Below, piece after piece: positions 26,335 to 35,960 of a stretch of DNA of 61,374 bases. Position 1 is the stretch's first letter; each line of letters begins with the position of its first letter. The notes below the pieces were generated by a model. It was given only the letters and a program-made list of their open reading frames with translations. It was not told the DNA's origin and ran no database searches. This DNA is from an uncultured Flavobacteriales bacterium (GTDB taxonomy: Bacteria; Bacteroidota; Bacteroidia; Flavobacteriales_D; Sanyastnellaceae). The stretch is from positions 1 to 61,374 of the forward strand of contig CALKGK010000037.1 of NCBI GenBank assembly GCA_938085105.1. Direction: 5' to 3'. The position numbers and the translations under genes were made by a program.

Positions 26335-28893
26335 CTATTCTTCTTGCTTTTCTTGATTGTCGTCGTTGCTATCCTTCGCTTCTTCTCCTCCTTCAGTAGT
26401 ATCCATTTCGATGATGTTCCCATCTTCGTCGTAGATCACTTCCTCTTCGTCTTCTTCGCGAAGAACTTTACAAACTGCTGCAATTTGATCCTTACCTTTC
26501 AAGTTGATCAGGCGCACACCTTGTGTTGCACGACCCATAACGCGAAGCTCATCAATGCGGAGTCGAATGGCAATCCCTGATTTATTGATGATCATCAAGT
26601 CATTCTCGTCCTCAACGTTCAAGATGGCGATCAAATCACCGGTCTTATCAGTAATGTTCAAGGTCTTGACTCCTTTTCCACCTCTGTTGGTGATACGATA
26701 ATCTTCAACTGCAGAACGTTTTCCGTATCCATTTTCAGATACAACCAACACATCGCTTGAAGCATCACGGATGCAAATCATTCCAATCACTTCATCTTTA
26801 TCGTGTCCTAAAGTGATTCCTTTCACCCCTTGAGCTGTTCTTCCTACCGCTCTCACAGTAGATTCGTTGAAACGAATGGCTTTACCACTCTTCAAGCCCA
26901 TGATGATTTCATTGTTCCCGTCAGTCAATCGAGCGGCCAACAATTCATCTCCGTCGCGAACAGTAATGGCGTTGATTCCATTGGTTCTTGGTCGAGAATA
27001 AGCTTCGAGCGTGGTTTTCTTGATCAGACCTTTTTTAGTGCAAAGAATCAAGTTATTTGACTTCACGTATTCCTCCTCACGAATGTCTTGAACAGGTATG
27101 TAAGCCAGTACTTTATCTTCAGACTCAATGTTGATCAAATTCTGAATAGCGCGTCCTTTCGATTGCTTCGTTCCTTCAGGCACTTCAAAAATTCGCATCC
27201 AGAAACACTTACCTAACTTGGTAAAGATGAGCAACCAGTTGTGGTTGGTAGCGGTAAAGATGTGCTCCAAGAAATCATTGTCTCTGGTTGTACTTCCTTT
27301 CGACCCTACTCCTCCTCTACTTTGTGCGCGGTACTCGTTGAGTTTGGTTCTCTTAATGTATCCTGCATGACTAATGGTAATTACCACTCGTTCATCCGGA
27401 ATCATGTCTTCAATGGAAAGATCGGCTGAACTAAACTCAATGTTAGATCGGCGCTCATCACCATACTTGTCGCGAACTTCAATCAATTCGTCTTTGATGA
27501 TTTCCATTCTCAACTCACGTTTTCTTAGAATTTCTTCCAAACGGTTGATCAAGGCCATCAATTCATCAAACTCTTCACGCAATTTATCACGCTCGAGTCC
27601 GGTCAATTTCTGAAGTCGCATGTCCAAAATAGCGCGAGACTGTAGTTCTGACAAGTCAAAACGTTCCATCAATCCGTTACGTGCTTCTTCTGGTGTCTTG
27701 CTAGCCCGGATGAGTTTAATCACTTCATCGATGTTATCGAGAGCAATGATTAAACCTTCAAGGATGTGGGCACGTTCTTGTGCTTTGCGCAATTCAAACT
27801 CAGTTCTGCGTACAATAACTTCGTGTCTGTGCTCAACAAAACACTCAATCATCTGCTTGAGGTTGAGCATTTCTGGTCTACCCTTTACAAGCGCGATGTT
27901 GTTTACTGAGAAGGAGGTTTGCAAAGCGGTGTACTTGAACAATTTGTTCAATACCACATTTGGAATAGCATCTCTTTTCAATTCGTAAACGATGCGCATA
28001 CCATTACGGTCACTTTCATCACGGATTTCAGAAATACCTTCGATCTTCTTATCGTTCACCAATTCAGCCGTCTTCTTAATCATGTCGGCTTTGTTCACTT
28101 GGTAAGGGATCTCGTCAACAATGATGACTTCTTTTCCAGTCTTGGTTTCTTCAAAGTGAGTTTTACCGCGTAGTACAACTCTTCCTTTCCCTGTCTCGAA
28201 CGCAGATCGAACACCTTCCACACCATAAATAGTACCTCCAGTTGGGAAATCAGGTGCCTTTACGTGCTCCATCAATCCTTCGATGCTGATATCGTTATCA
28301 TCGATATAAGCCACGATTCCGTTCACAACCTCTGTAAGATTATGAGGAGGCATGTTGGTGGCCATACCTACTGCAATCCCAGAAGCTCCGTTCACCAATA
28401 GATTGGGGATACGCGCTGGCAAAACAGTGGGCTCTTTTAACGATTCATCAAAGTTGGGTGCGAAGTCAACGGTTTCTTTCTCAAGATCAGACAACATTTC
28501 CTCTGCAATCTTTTTCAATCTTGCTTCGGTATACCTCATTGCCGCTGGGTTATCACCATCAATGGATCCAAAGTTACCTTGTCCGTCCACCATTGGATAA
28601 CGCAAAGACCAATCTTGGGCCATACGCACCATTGTGTCATACACAGAGGAATCACCGTGCGGGTGATACTTACCGAGCACCTCCCCTACGATTCTTGCCG
28701 ACTTCTTGTGCGGTCTGTTTGATAGTACGCCCAAATCGAGCATACCATATAATACCCTTCTGTGTACGGGTTTCAATCCGTCCCGAACATCAGGCAAGGC
28801 ACGCGAAACGATCACCGACATCGAATAATCGATGTAAGCTGATTTCATTTCGTCTTCTATGTTAATGGAAATTATTCTTTCTCCCTCTGCCAT
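26335..28893 (-). CDS. gyrA: DNA gyrase subunit A
   Basis: An 852-residue type IIA topoisomerase subunit. The quinolone region reads [10 protein letters not shown] with the wild-type-like Ser82 and Asp86, and the catalytic tyrosine is Tyr121 in AMRYTEARL. The C-terminal beta-pinwheel carries the GyrA box QSRGGVG, which marks gyrase rather than topoisomerase IV ParC. The last 40 residues form a strongly acidic tail ([14 protein letters not shown]). It pairs with GyrB (not in the window) to introduce negative supercoils. It is divergent from clpC with 235 bp between the starts. Confidence 0.97.
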   Translation of the reverse strand: MAEGERIISINIEDEMKSAYIDYSMSVIVSRALPDVRDGLKPVHRRVLYGMLDLGVLSNRPHKKSARIVGEVLGKYHPHGDSSVYDTMVRMAQDWSLRYPMVDGQGNFGSIDGDNPAAMRYTEARLKKIAEEMLSDLEKETVDFAPNFDESLKEPTVLPARIPNLLVNGASGIAVGMATNMPPHNLTEVVNGIVAYIDDNDISIEGLMEHVKAPDFPTGGTIYGVEGVRSAFETGKGRVVLRGKTHFEETKTGKEVIIVDEIPYQVNKADMIKKTAELVNDKKIEGISEIRDESDRNGMRIVYELKRDAIPNVVLNKLFKYTALQTSFSVNNIALVKGRPEMLNLKQMIECFVEHRHEVIVRRTEFELRKAQERAHILEGLIIALDNIDEVIKLIRASKTPEEARNGLMERFDLSELQSRAILDMRLQKLTGLERDKLREEFDELMALINRLEEILRKRELRMEIIKDELIEVRDKYGDERRSNIEFSSADLSIEDMIPDERVVITISHAGYIKRTKLNEYRAQSRGGVGSKGSTTRDNDFLEHIFTATNHNWLLIFTKLGKCFWMRIFEVPEGTKQSKGRAIQNLINIESEDKVLAYIPVQDIREEEYVKSNNLILCTKKGLIKKTTLEAYSRPRTNGINAITVRDGDELLAARLTDGNNEIIMGLKSGKAIRFNESTVRAVGRTAQGVKGITLGHDKDEVIGMICIRDASSDVLVVSENGYGKRSAVEDYRITNRGGKGVKTLNITDKTGDLIAILNVEDENDLMIINKSGIAIRLRIDELRVMGRATQGVRLINLKGKDQIAAVCKVLREEDEEEVIYDEDGNIIEMDTTEGGEEAKDSNDDNQEKQEE

Positions 28894-29055
28894 ATCTTCC
28901 TTAATTTAGGTTTAGCATAGTCTTTGATAAGACAAACGAAAATAAGCAATTCGCAAGGCTTAGCTCGTATTCGAAGGATGCAATTTTCCACAAAATTGCA
29001 CAGGTAAATGTGAATAAAAAGAATATCTGTCATGGTTTGAAGTGTCAACTTCGGA

Positions 29056-29063
29056 TATTTTTG
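29056..29063 (+). promoter_or_regulatory. Possible -7 element TATTTTTG for clpC
   Basis: Matches TAnnTTTG, but lies 66 nt before the clpC start with TTTG 16 nt further upstream. No CtsR- or CIRCE-type operator was seen in the 235-bp gyrA-clpC gap, and nothing else is apparent there. Confidence 0.35.
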
Positions 29064-29128
29064 ATCTTTAGGACAATTTCGAACTAACTTGGGGGCTGAC
29101 CTGTTAACAATAAGAAGAAAGAAACATT

Positions 29129-31708
29129 ATGGATGCAAAATTTTCTCCCCGTGTAAAAGATGTCATTACTTATAGTCGTGAAGAGGCATTGCGCTTGGGA
29201 CACAACTATATTGGAGTTGAACATCTGCTGCTCGGTATTATCCGTGAGGGAGAAGGAACGGCCATTAAAATTATGGAAGGTCTTTCTGTAGACTTAGCTA
29301 AACTTCGAAAAATGGTAGAAACTTCTATTCGTGCAAACGTTTCGAAAACGGCGAGTCAAGGAAACATTCCTTTAGTCAAACAGGCCGAAAAGATTCTGAA
29401 AATAACCTACCTCGAGGCGAAGATTTTTAAGTCTCCTGTAATTGGAACGGAACACCTCCTCCTCTCTATCCTTAAGGATGAAGATAACGTAGCAACAAAA
29501 ACCCTACATTCTTTCAGCGTGGATTATGACGCAGCGAAAGAAGAATTTGAAAGTATACTCATGGAAAACGCAGATATGGATTTGCCGAAGTCCGAATTCC
29601 CTGGTACGTCAGACGATGACGATGATGGAGGATTCGCTGGCTCAAGCAGCAGCTCTTCAAGCAAAAAGCCTGGAGATAGTAAAAGTAAAACTCCTGTGCT
29701 CGACAACTTTGGTCGGGACCTGACAAAATTGGCAGAAGAAGGAAAACTCGATGCCATCGTTGGTAGAGAAAAAGAAACGGAACGTGTTTCACAAATCCTC
29801 TCTAGAAGAAAAAAGAACAACCCGATCCTAATTGGTGAGCCGGGTGTTGGTAAATCGGCCATCGCCGAAGGACTTGCCCTTCGTATCGTTCAGAAGAAAG
29901 TGTCTAGAGTGCTCTTCGGTAAAAGAATTGTTACGCTTGATGTGGCTTCTTTGGTGGCGGGTACAAAGTATCGTGGACAGTTTGAAGAGCGCATGAAGGC
30001 GGTGATGAATGAATTGGAAAAATCTCCGGACGTGATTCTCTTCATCGATGAGATCCATACCATTGTTGGTGCTGGTGGCGCTAGCGGTTCTTTGGATGCA
30101 TCGAACATGTTCAAACCTGCTCTTGCTCGTGGTGAAATTCAATGCATTGGAGCCACTACGCTCGACGAATACCGTCAGCACATCGAAAAGGATGGCGCGC
30201 TCGAAAGACGTTTCCAAAAGGTGATGGTAGAACCAACAACTCCTGAAGAGACGATCCAGATCTTGAATAACATTAAGGACAAGTATGAGGAGCACCACAG
30301 TGTGAACTACACCGATGAGGCGCTCGAGGCCTGTGTGAACCTCACAACAAGATACATTACTGATCGTCACCTTCCTGACAAGGCGATCGATGCTTTGGAC
30401 GAAGTGGGATCACGTGTACACTTGAAAAACATCAATGTTCCTAAAGAGATCCTCGATATCGAGGGGCAAATTGAAGACATCAAAGAAGAAAAAAACCAGG
30501 TTGTTCGCTCTCAGAAATACGAGGAAGCTGCAAAACTTCGCGACAAAGAACGTCAACTGATCGAACGTTTGGATGCTGCGAAACTGAAGTGGGAAGAAGA
30601 CAGCAAAAATCACCGTGAAACCGTGACGGTAGATAATGTTGAAGAGGTGGTTGCGATGATGACTGGTATTCCTGTACAACGTATCGCTGAGAAAGAAAGC
30701 GGTAAGCTGGTGAGAATGGAGAATGAGCTTGAAGGAAAGGTCATTGGTCAAGATGAAGCGATTAAAAAAGTGGTTCAGTCCATTAAAAGAAATCGTGCCG
30801 GACTAAAAGACCCCAACAAACCGATTGGTTCGTTCATTTTCCTCGGTCCTACAGGTGTTGGTAAAACACAACTGGCAAAGGAATTAGCGAAATACTTGTT
30901 CGATTCTGAAGAGGCTTTGATCCGTATCGACATGAGTGAGTACATGGAGAAATTTGCTGTGTCTCGTCTTATTGGTGCACCTCCGGGATACATTGGTTAC
31001 GAAGAAGGTGGTCAGCTTACCGAAAAAGTAAGACGTCGCCCCTACTCAATCATTCTTTTGGATGAGATTGAGAAAGCGCACCCTGATGTTTTCAACTTGC
31101 TGTTGCAGGCTTTGGATGATGGTCAATTGACAGACAGTCTTGGAAGAAAGATTGATTTCAGAAATACCATCATGATCATGACTTCTAACATTGGTGCTCG
31201 CCAATTGCAAGATTTCGGCACGGGTGTAGGTTTCTCCACGGCTGCGAAATCAAACAAAGAACTTGAGGCGAGAACAGGTGTGATTACTTCTGCTTTGAAA
31301 AAGGCCTTCGCTCCTGAATTCCTCAACCGGATTGATGATGTGGTGATGTTCAACTCCCTAAAAAGAGAACATATCCACCAAATTATCGATATCGAACTTT
31401 CACGTTTGTTTGTTCGTGTAGAGGACTTGGGTTACGAATTGAAACTCACAGAGGATGCCAAAGACTTCATCGCGAACAAGGGTTACGATGAGAAATATGG
31501 TGCACGTCCTTTGAAAAGAGCCATTCAAAAGTACCTCGAAGATCCATTGGCAGAACAAATCATCAATTCAAGTCTCAAAGAAGGAGACTTGATCAATGTT
31601 GGTTACGACGAGAAAAAAGAAGAAATCACCGTTGCAGTTAAAAAAGGTGGTGCAAAGAAGAAGGATAAAAAGAAAGGTAAACCTACCGAAAGCAAAGACG
31701 AAGAATAA
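29129..31708 (+). CDS. clpC: ATP-dependent Clp protease ATP-binding subunit ClpC
   Basis: An 859-residue Hsp100 protein. Order: two Clp-N repeats (about 1-150), an acidic and Ser-rich linker (about 155-185), AAA+ 1 with GEPGVGKS (about 237) and LFIDEIHT, a UVR-type segment in the middle region (KYEEAAKLRDKERQL, about 460), AAA+ 2 with GPTGVGKT (about 574), and the ClpB-D2-small domain, ending in a Lys-rich tail. The UVR segment distinguishes ClpC from ClpA and ClpB. It unfolds damaged proteins for ClpP and usually needs adaptors. It has its own terminator. Confidence 0.95.
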   Translation: MDAKFSPRVKDVITYSREEALRLGHNYIGVEHLLLGIIREGEGTAIKIMEGLSVDLAKLRKMVETSIRANVSKTASQGNIPLVKQAEKILKITYLEAKIFKSPVIGTEHLLLSILKDEDNVATKTLHSFSVDYDAAKEEFESILMENADMDLPKSEFPGTSDDDDDGGFAGSSSSSSSKKPGDSKSKTPVLDNFGRDLTKLAEEGKLDAIVGREKETERVSQILSRRKKNNPILIGEPGVGKSAIAEGLALRIVQKKVSRVLFGKRIVTLDVASLVAGTKYRGQFEERMKAVMNELEKSPDVILFIDEIHTIVGAGGASGSLDASNMFKPALARGEIQCIGATTLDEYRQHIEKDGALERRFQKVMVEPTTPEETIQILNNIKDKYEEHHSVNYTDEALEACVNLTTRYITDRHLPDKAIDALDEVGSRVHLKNINVPKEILDIEGQIEDIKEEKNQVVRSQKYEEAAKLRDKERQLIERLDAAKLKWEEDSKNHRETVTVDNVEEVVAMMTGIPVQRIAEKESGKLVRMENELEGKVIGQDEAIKKVVQSIKRNRAGLKDPNKPIGSFIFLGPTGVGKTQLAKELAKYLFDSEEALIRIDMSEYMEKFAVSRLIGAPPGYIGYEEGGQLTEKVRRRPYSIILLDEIEKAHPDVFNLLLQALDDGQLTDSLGRKIDFRNTIMIMTSNIGARQLQDFGTGVGFSTAAKSNKELEARTGVITSALKKAFAPEFLNRIDDVVMFNSLKREHIHQIIDIELSRLFVRVEDLGYELKLTEDAKDFIANKGYDEKYGARPLKRAIQKYLEDPLAEQIINSSLKEGDLINVGYDEKKEEITVAVKKGGAKKKDKKKGKPTESKDEE

Positions 31709-31735
31709 TTGTCCCACTTCGAATAAATCATTTTC

Positions 31736-31770
31736 AAAAAGCTCTGACACATTGGTGTTGGGGCTTTTTT
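31736..31770 (+). terminator. Terminator after clpC
   Basis: AAAAAGC…GACAC pairs with GTGTTGGGGCTTTTTT around ATTG with two mismatches, and ends in a T-run. Confidence 0.7.
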
Positions 31771-31847
31771 GGTTTTGAACAGGTGCTTTTGGATAAGAAT
31801 CGACAACTCGAGTGAAAAGGGAACGGATTTAGAAGCAATTTTGAATT

Positions 31848-32144
31848 ATGAAACTCCACTGGAAATCCATCATTCGCAATAAATATATCGTAGCCACTTT
31901 GGCTTTTTTGGTGTGGATTACTTTCATCAATGATATTGACCTGCTTTTCATCATCAAGTCGAAAGGTGAATTGAACGAGATGAAAGATCGTTTGGAGTAT
32001 TACGAACAAGAGAACAACTTGATTCAAGAGTCTTTAGAAGACTTGACAAGCAACAAGGCTTCGCTCGAAAAATTTGCCCGTGAACAGTATTACATGCACA
32101 AGGCGAAAGAAGATGTTTTTGTGATTCGAGAGCGCGAGCAATAG
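31848..32144 (+). CDS. Septum formation initiator family protein (FtsB/DivIC-like)
   Basis: A 98-residue bitopic protein: short basic N-terminus, one membrane helix (YIVATLAFLVWITFINDIDL, about 13-33), then a coiled coil (KSKGELNEMKDRLEYYEQEN) and the family end LEKFAREQYYMHKAKEDVF. This is the FtsB/DivIC architecture, which joins the FtsQ/FtsL complex at the division septum. It lies alone between the clpC terminator and the convergent rhomboid gene. Confidence 0.88.
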   Translation: MKLHWKSIIRNKYIVATLAFLVWITFINDIDLLFIIKSKGELNEMKDRLEYYEQENNLIQESLEDLTSNKASLEKFAREQYYMHKAKEDVFVIREREQ

Positions 32145-32179
32145 TTTTGGATTACCTCTTCCCTACTTTTCCGGTGCTT

Positions 32180-32845
32180 TTAAACGATGCTGCCTAACTG
32201 TGAAATAAAGTTCACATAAAGTTGGGGCTTGAGTAGAGCAATAACAATCAATCCCCACAACGCGCCATACAAGTGAGCATCATGGGCTATTCCAGAGTTT
32301 CCCTTCTTATTCATGTAAGATTCAAATGCAAAAAACAAGGCTCCCATCACAAAAGCAGGAATAGGTATTCCTGGAAGAAAGATGAACGATAGCTTGTTCT
32401 GAGGAAACATGATGATGTAAACAATCAATACTGCACTTACTGCTCCCGAAGCACCCAAAGAGTAATAATTCGGATTGTCTCTATGCTTCCTGATGGATGG
32501 CAATGTGGCAAATACAATCCCAAGAATGTACAACATGGCAAAACTCAGTAGACCAGCGTTTCCGTCAAACCCTTCAATTCCAGGGAAATTGCTCTTCCAG
32601 AGTTGAGGATTGCTAAAATTTTGTTCCACAGAACTCCCAAATCCAAACAAGACGTACATGTTGAAGAACAGGTGCATGTAATCGGCATGAATGAAACCGT
32701 GAGTCAAGGTTTTATACCATTTTTTGCCGTGTACTACGGAGTATGGATTCATCATCAGCGTGTGCCTGAGGTCTCCATTTTGAAAGGCCAAAAGCGATAG
32801 TCCGACAGAAACGATGATGACGATGAGGGTGAAAGATAGTACCAT
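32180..32845 (-). CDS. Rhomboid-family intramembrane serine protease
   Basis: About 221 residues with six hydrophobic segments. The catalytic serine is in SLGASGAVSAV (GxSG motif) and the catalytic histidine in IAHDAHLYGALWG (AHxxG), both in the expected helices; HGFIHADYMHLFFNMYVLFGFG is the typical first-loop region. Rhomboids cut substrates within the membrane. ATG 32845 follows the upstream stop codon by 2 nt (TAA-TT-ATG), so translation is probably coupled. A longer frame to 32878 would overlap the previous gene by 31 bases and seems less likely. Confidence 0.88.
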   Translation of the reverse strand: MVLSFTLIVIIVSVGLSLLAFQNGDLRHTLMMNPYSVVHGKKWYKTLTHGFIHADYMHLFFNMYVLFGFGSSVEQNFSNPQLWKSNFPGIEGFDGNAGLLSFAMLYILGIVFATLPSIRKHRDNPNYYSLGASGAVSAVLIVYIIMFPQNKLSFIFLPGIPIPAFVMGALFFAFESYMNKKGNSGIAHDAHLYGALWGLIVIALLKPQLYVNFISQLGSIV

Positions 32846-32847
32846 AA

Positions 32848-33372
32848 TTAACTTGAATGATCTGTAACGATGAGCCATTCACCATTGATTTTACGCCAAA
32901 GCAAGCTGTAATGTCCGCCTACTTCTTCATCCTTCAGTTGAAGGTGCCATTCTCCGAGCACAAAGGCGTGTTCAGCATCGAGAACTTCCATATCAATGAG
33001 ATCAAACTTCAATATCCCCATTGCGTCTCGGTCAGGATAGGATTGCTTGTAGTTGTTTAAGGTTCTTTGCCACCCTTTCTTCAAGCCACTTTTCCCAATA
33101 AACTTCAAGTCTTCACTCTTCCAATAGCCTTTCATAAAGTCTTCCAAGCTTCCCGTGTTCCAAGCAATTTCCTGGGCAATCATCACATTTCTGATGTCGT
33201 TCAGCGCTTCTTGTGCCTCTTCTTCTGAAAGGAACTTGTTTTCTTGAGTCTTGCTGGTTGCGGGAGCACTGGCCTGATGGATGTTTTCACCAGAGTCTGA
33301 ACAGCTCGAAAAAAGAAAAAGCCCAAATGCCAGAGCAATGAGCTTTAAACTAGATTGAATTTCTTTCATCAT
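32848..33372 (-). CDS. Lipoprotein with NTF2/SnoaL-like (DUF4440-type) domain
   Basis: About 174 residues. From ATG 33372 the sequence MMKEIQSSLKLIALAFGLFL leads to lipobox FSSC, giving a lipoprotein. The mature part (IAWNTGSLEDFMKGYWKSED, FIGKSGLKKGWQRTLNNYK, HYSLLWRKINGEWLIVTDHS) matches SnoaL/DUF4440 proteins of the NTF2 fold, which bind small ligands in a cone-shaped pocket or serve as structural units. No catalytic residues can be asserted. The gene sits between ychF (31 bp upstream) and the rhomboid gene (2-nt gap) on one strand, indicating an operon. Confidence 0.75.
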   Translation of the reverse strand: MMKEIQSSLKLIALAFGLFLFSSCSDSGENIHQASAPATSKTQENKFLSEEEAQEALNDIRNVMIAQEIAWNTGSLEDFMKGYWKSEDLKFIGKSGLKKGWQRTLNNYKQSYPDRDAMGILKFDLIDMEVLDAEHAFVLGEWHLQLKDEEVGGHYSLLWRKINGEWLIVTDHSS

Positions 33373-33403
33373 GATGGTGAAGTTACAGAATTTTCTTCTG
33401 CCC

Positions 33404-34501
33404 TTACACGTTGAATCGGAAGTGCATGATGTCTCCATCCTGAACCACGTATTCTTTTCCTTCAACGCTCAATTTACCAGCTTCTTTCACTGCCTGTTCT
33501 GATCCTAAAGTAACGAAATCGTTGTACTTGATGACTTCAGCGCGAATGAAACCTTTTTCAAAATCGGTGTGAATTACACCTGCTGCTTGTGGCGCTCTAA
33601 AGCCTGTTTTGATGGTCCAAGCTCTTACCTCTTTCACCCCTGCCGTAAAATAGGTTTGTAGGTCCAGCAATCGGTAGGCTTGACGAATTAATTTTGATAC
33701 TCCTGGTTCGTCCAGTCCAATGTCTCCCAAGAACATGCTACGTTCTTCAGGGTCTTCAAGTTCTTGGATTTCTGATTCAATTCCTGCTCCAATCACAAGT
33801 ATTTCCGCATGCTCGTCTTTCACTGCTTCGCGCACGGCTTCAACATATTGATTTCCATCAACCACAGAACTTTCATCCACATTGCACACGTAAAGGATGG
33901 GCTTGGTGGTAAGCAATTGGAGTTCGTCCAAAATGACTTGCTCAGATTCTTCCGTTTCAATAGTTCTCGCGGATTTCCCAGATTCCAATACTTCTTTGAT
34001 CTGAGTGTAAAAAGCAAGTTGCTTTTGCGCTTCTTTGTCCCCTGTTTTCGCTGCTCTAGCAATCTTGGCCATGCGTCCTTCAACGGTTTCAAGGTCTTTG
34101 AGTTGGAGCTCTATGTCAATCACTTCTTTGTCGCGAACAGGATTGACAGATCCATCAACGTGAACAATGTTGCCGTCGTCAAAACAGCGCAATACGTGAA
34201 GAATGGCGTCGGTTTCTCGAATGTTTCCAAGGAATTTATTTCCCAATCCTTCTCCCTTACTGGCGCCCTTAACGAGTCCGGCGATGTCAACGATCTCAAC
34301 GGTAGTAGGTACTAGGTTTTGAGGTTGAACGATGTCAGCAAGTTTGTTCAAACGAGGGTCTGGAACTGTAATTACCCCGACGTTCGGTTCAATGGTGCAA
34401 AAAGGGAAATTTGCACTTTGTGCCTTTGCGTTGGAAAGACAATTAAACAAGGTAGATTTCCCAACGTTGGGGAGTCCGACAATTCCGCACTTTAAAGCCA
34501 T
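33404..34501 (-). CDS. ychF: Ribosome-binding ATPase YchF (Obg family)
   Basis: A 365-residue protein with GLPNVGKST (about 8-16), the NFPFCTIEPNVG switch region, DIAGLVKGASKGEGLGN, the NxxE-type base motif (NVDE) that gives ATP rather than GTP preference, and the C-terminal TGS domain (TWTIKTGFRAPQAAGVIHTDFEKGF in part). YchF binds ribosomes and influences translation and oxidative stress responses. It heads a probable operon with the lipoprotein and the rhomboid protease. A TAAATTCG box at 34521-34528 lies 19 nt upstream of the ATG. Confidence 0.96.
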   Translation of the reverse strand: MALKCGIVGLPNVGKSTLFNCLSNAKAQSANFPFCTIEPNVGVITVPDPRLNKLADIVQPQNLVPTTVEIVDIAGLVKGASKGEGLGNKFLGNIRETDAILHVLRCFDDGNIVHVDGSVNPVRDKEVIDIELQLKDLETVEGRMAKIARAAKTGDKEAQKQLAFYTQIKEVLESGKSARTIETEESEQVILDELQLLTTKPILYVCNVDESSVVDGNQYVEAVREAVKDEHAEILVIGAGIESEIQELEDPEERSMFLGDIGLDEPGVSKLIRQAYRLLDLQTYFTAGVKEVRAWTIKTGFRAPQAAGVIHTDFEKGFIRAEVIKYNDFVTLGSEQAVKEAGKLSVEGKEYVVQDGDIMHFRFNV

Positions 34502-34566
34502 AGAGGATAAAATTGAAGCGCGAATTTACGCCAATTCTTTTACTTGTGAAATGTAGTTCTGCGTTT

Positions 34567-35847
34567 CTATCTGAACTTTCCAAACCTTCCTGGATAGAGC
34601 ACCAATTGGATGAAGTTGATTTCAATGATGTCCTGAATGGATTCAAAACCACTTTCGCTGTCAGCTATCTTCACTTGTGGCAGATAACGAATGTTGGTGC
34701 GCAAAATCAAGGATTGAAGTTGATTTGGTCGAATGTCCCACCCCAACACCAGCCCATAGTTCCATTGGTTCTGTTCAAATTCAAAAGGCGCTACTTCCAA
34801 AGAACGGTGACTCACTTGATGGTTCTCGTAGGATAAAATAGGACCAATGAAGGGAACAAATCCATGGTAATCTGCAAAAAACCATAAGGCCTCCACTCCT
34901 ACCGCTCTTCGTTGGATGCGCTGTGTGCTGGTGTAGGCGTGTATTTCACTTTGGTATTGTCGAAAGGGGATGTTCAATTGGATGTCTGGTCGATGGAAAT
35001 AATAACCCAATCCAAATTCAACGGTTCTTGCTAACTCGTGCTTGCCCAATGCAGGATGGTTTTCCTGGTTGAAGCGGCTACTTCCTTTTTGAAGAACGGA
35101 AGAAAATCCAAGTGCGAAGCTTAAGCTGTTCAATTCACCACGTCTTCCTAAAGAATCGGCCAAGGCCTGAGCTCTTCCTGATTTCCACGATTTTTCAGCG
35201 GCCAATGTGGTGTCAAAGGTTTTCTTTAAGCTGAACCCAAAGGTCCAGGGATTGATCTGAACTTTGTTGATTTCAAATTCATCTGTGTAGTATTCAAACT
35301 CATTCTGACCAAGAAGCGCAAAGTCTAAGCCGAAGAGGTAGTCGCCAAACTGTGCCGTTAGTCCGCCATGATATCGCGGAACAAAACGGTAGTCCACTGC
35401 GCCCATACTGCTGGAGTCTGGCCCCAACTGTTGGTAGTTACTGGTATTGAATGACAGTCCTAAATAAGGTCGGATGGCTTTTTTCTTAATGGACAATGGA
35501 TAAAGTTTGGCGGATGTACTCACGCCATGCGAATACAAAGCCGTGTACTCGTTATCTCCGGCTTCTCTTCGAATCACGGGAATACTGATTTCAAAATCGG
35601 CATGTCCCCAAAAATGTGTTCCACCAATAATGAATCGCAATTCATTGATGTTGGGAGCGACTTTCTCCTCTCCTTCTTCTAAAGAAAAACTTCGGGTATA
35701 GTTGAATCCTGGTGAGCTTGAGAAGTTCAATCCTAGATTGAGCTGGGCAAAACGATGTCTGGTTTTAGCAGAATCTGCGGTGTAGACTTGTGCGGTGATT
35801 TCACTCACGAAAAAAAGTACGAGGGCGATCAGGAGGTGCTTTTTCAT
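34567..35847 (-). CDS. Putative outer-membrane beta-barrel protein
   Basis: A 426-residue protein beginning MKKHLLIALVLFFVSEITAQ, a signal peptide. The mature part has repeated short amphipathic strands with alternating aromatic residues (YLFGLDFALLGQNEFEYY, PYLGLSFNTSNYQQLG) and ends in a strand-rich FIQLVLYPGRFGKFR segment, consistent with an outer-membrane beta-barrel. I do not recognise a named family. ATG 35847 is chosen; the GTG codon directly before it would add only one residue. Confidence 0.65.
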   Translation of the reverse strand: MKKHLLIALVLFFVSEITAQVYTADSAKTRHRFAQLNLGLNFSSSPGFNYTRSFSLEEGEEKVAPNINELRFIIGGTHFWGHADFEISIPVIRREAGDNEYTALYSHGVSTSAKLYPLSIKKKAIRPYLGLSFNTSNYQQLGPDSSSMGAVDYRFVPRYHGGLTAQFGDYLFGLDFALLGQNEFEYYTDEFEINKVQINPWTFGFSLKKTFDTTLAAEKSWKSGRAQALADSLGRRGELNSLSFALGFSSVLQKGSSRFNQENHPALGKHELARTVEFGLGYYFHRPDIQLNIPFRQYQSEIHAYTSTQRIQRRAVGVEALWFFADYHGFVPFIGPILSYENHQVSHRSLEVAPFEFEQNQWNYGLVLGWDIRPNQLQSLILRTNIRYLPQVKIADSESGFESIQDIIEINFIQLVLYPGRFGKFR

Positions 35848-35934
35848 CACTCACAAGATAAAGAAGGCCTTTTTCTGGTAGATCTTTCTTATTAATAAGT
35901 TTTACACATTCCCTAAAAAGCAGGATTGAAGCCT

Positions 35935-35942
35935 TATTTTTG
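35935..35942 (+). promoter_or_regulatory. -7 element TATTTTTG for the transketolase N-half gene
   Basis: Perfect TAnnTTTG, ending 18 nt before ATG 35961. The in-frame TTG at 35940 overlaps it and so is not the start. Confidence 0.55.
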
Positions 35943-35960
35943 TGGCGTCAAATCATGATT

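Noticed and set aside
28630-28665. Possible quinolone-resistance change in gyrA (GDSSVYD)
   Set aside because: Ser82 and Asp86 are both present; Ser at the following position is common in other bacteria and not evidence of resistance.
28894-29128. CIRCE or CtsR operator in the gyrA-clpC gap
   Set aside because: I searched for CIRCE-type inverted repeats and heptanucleotide direct repeats by eye and found none.
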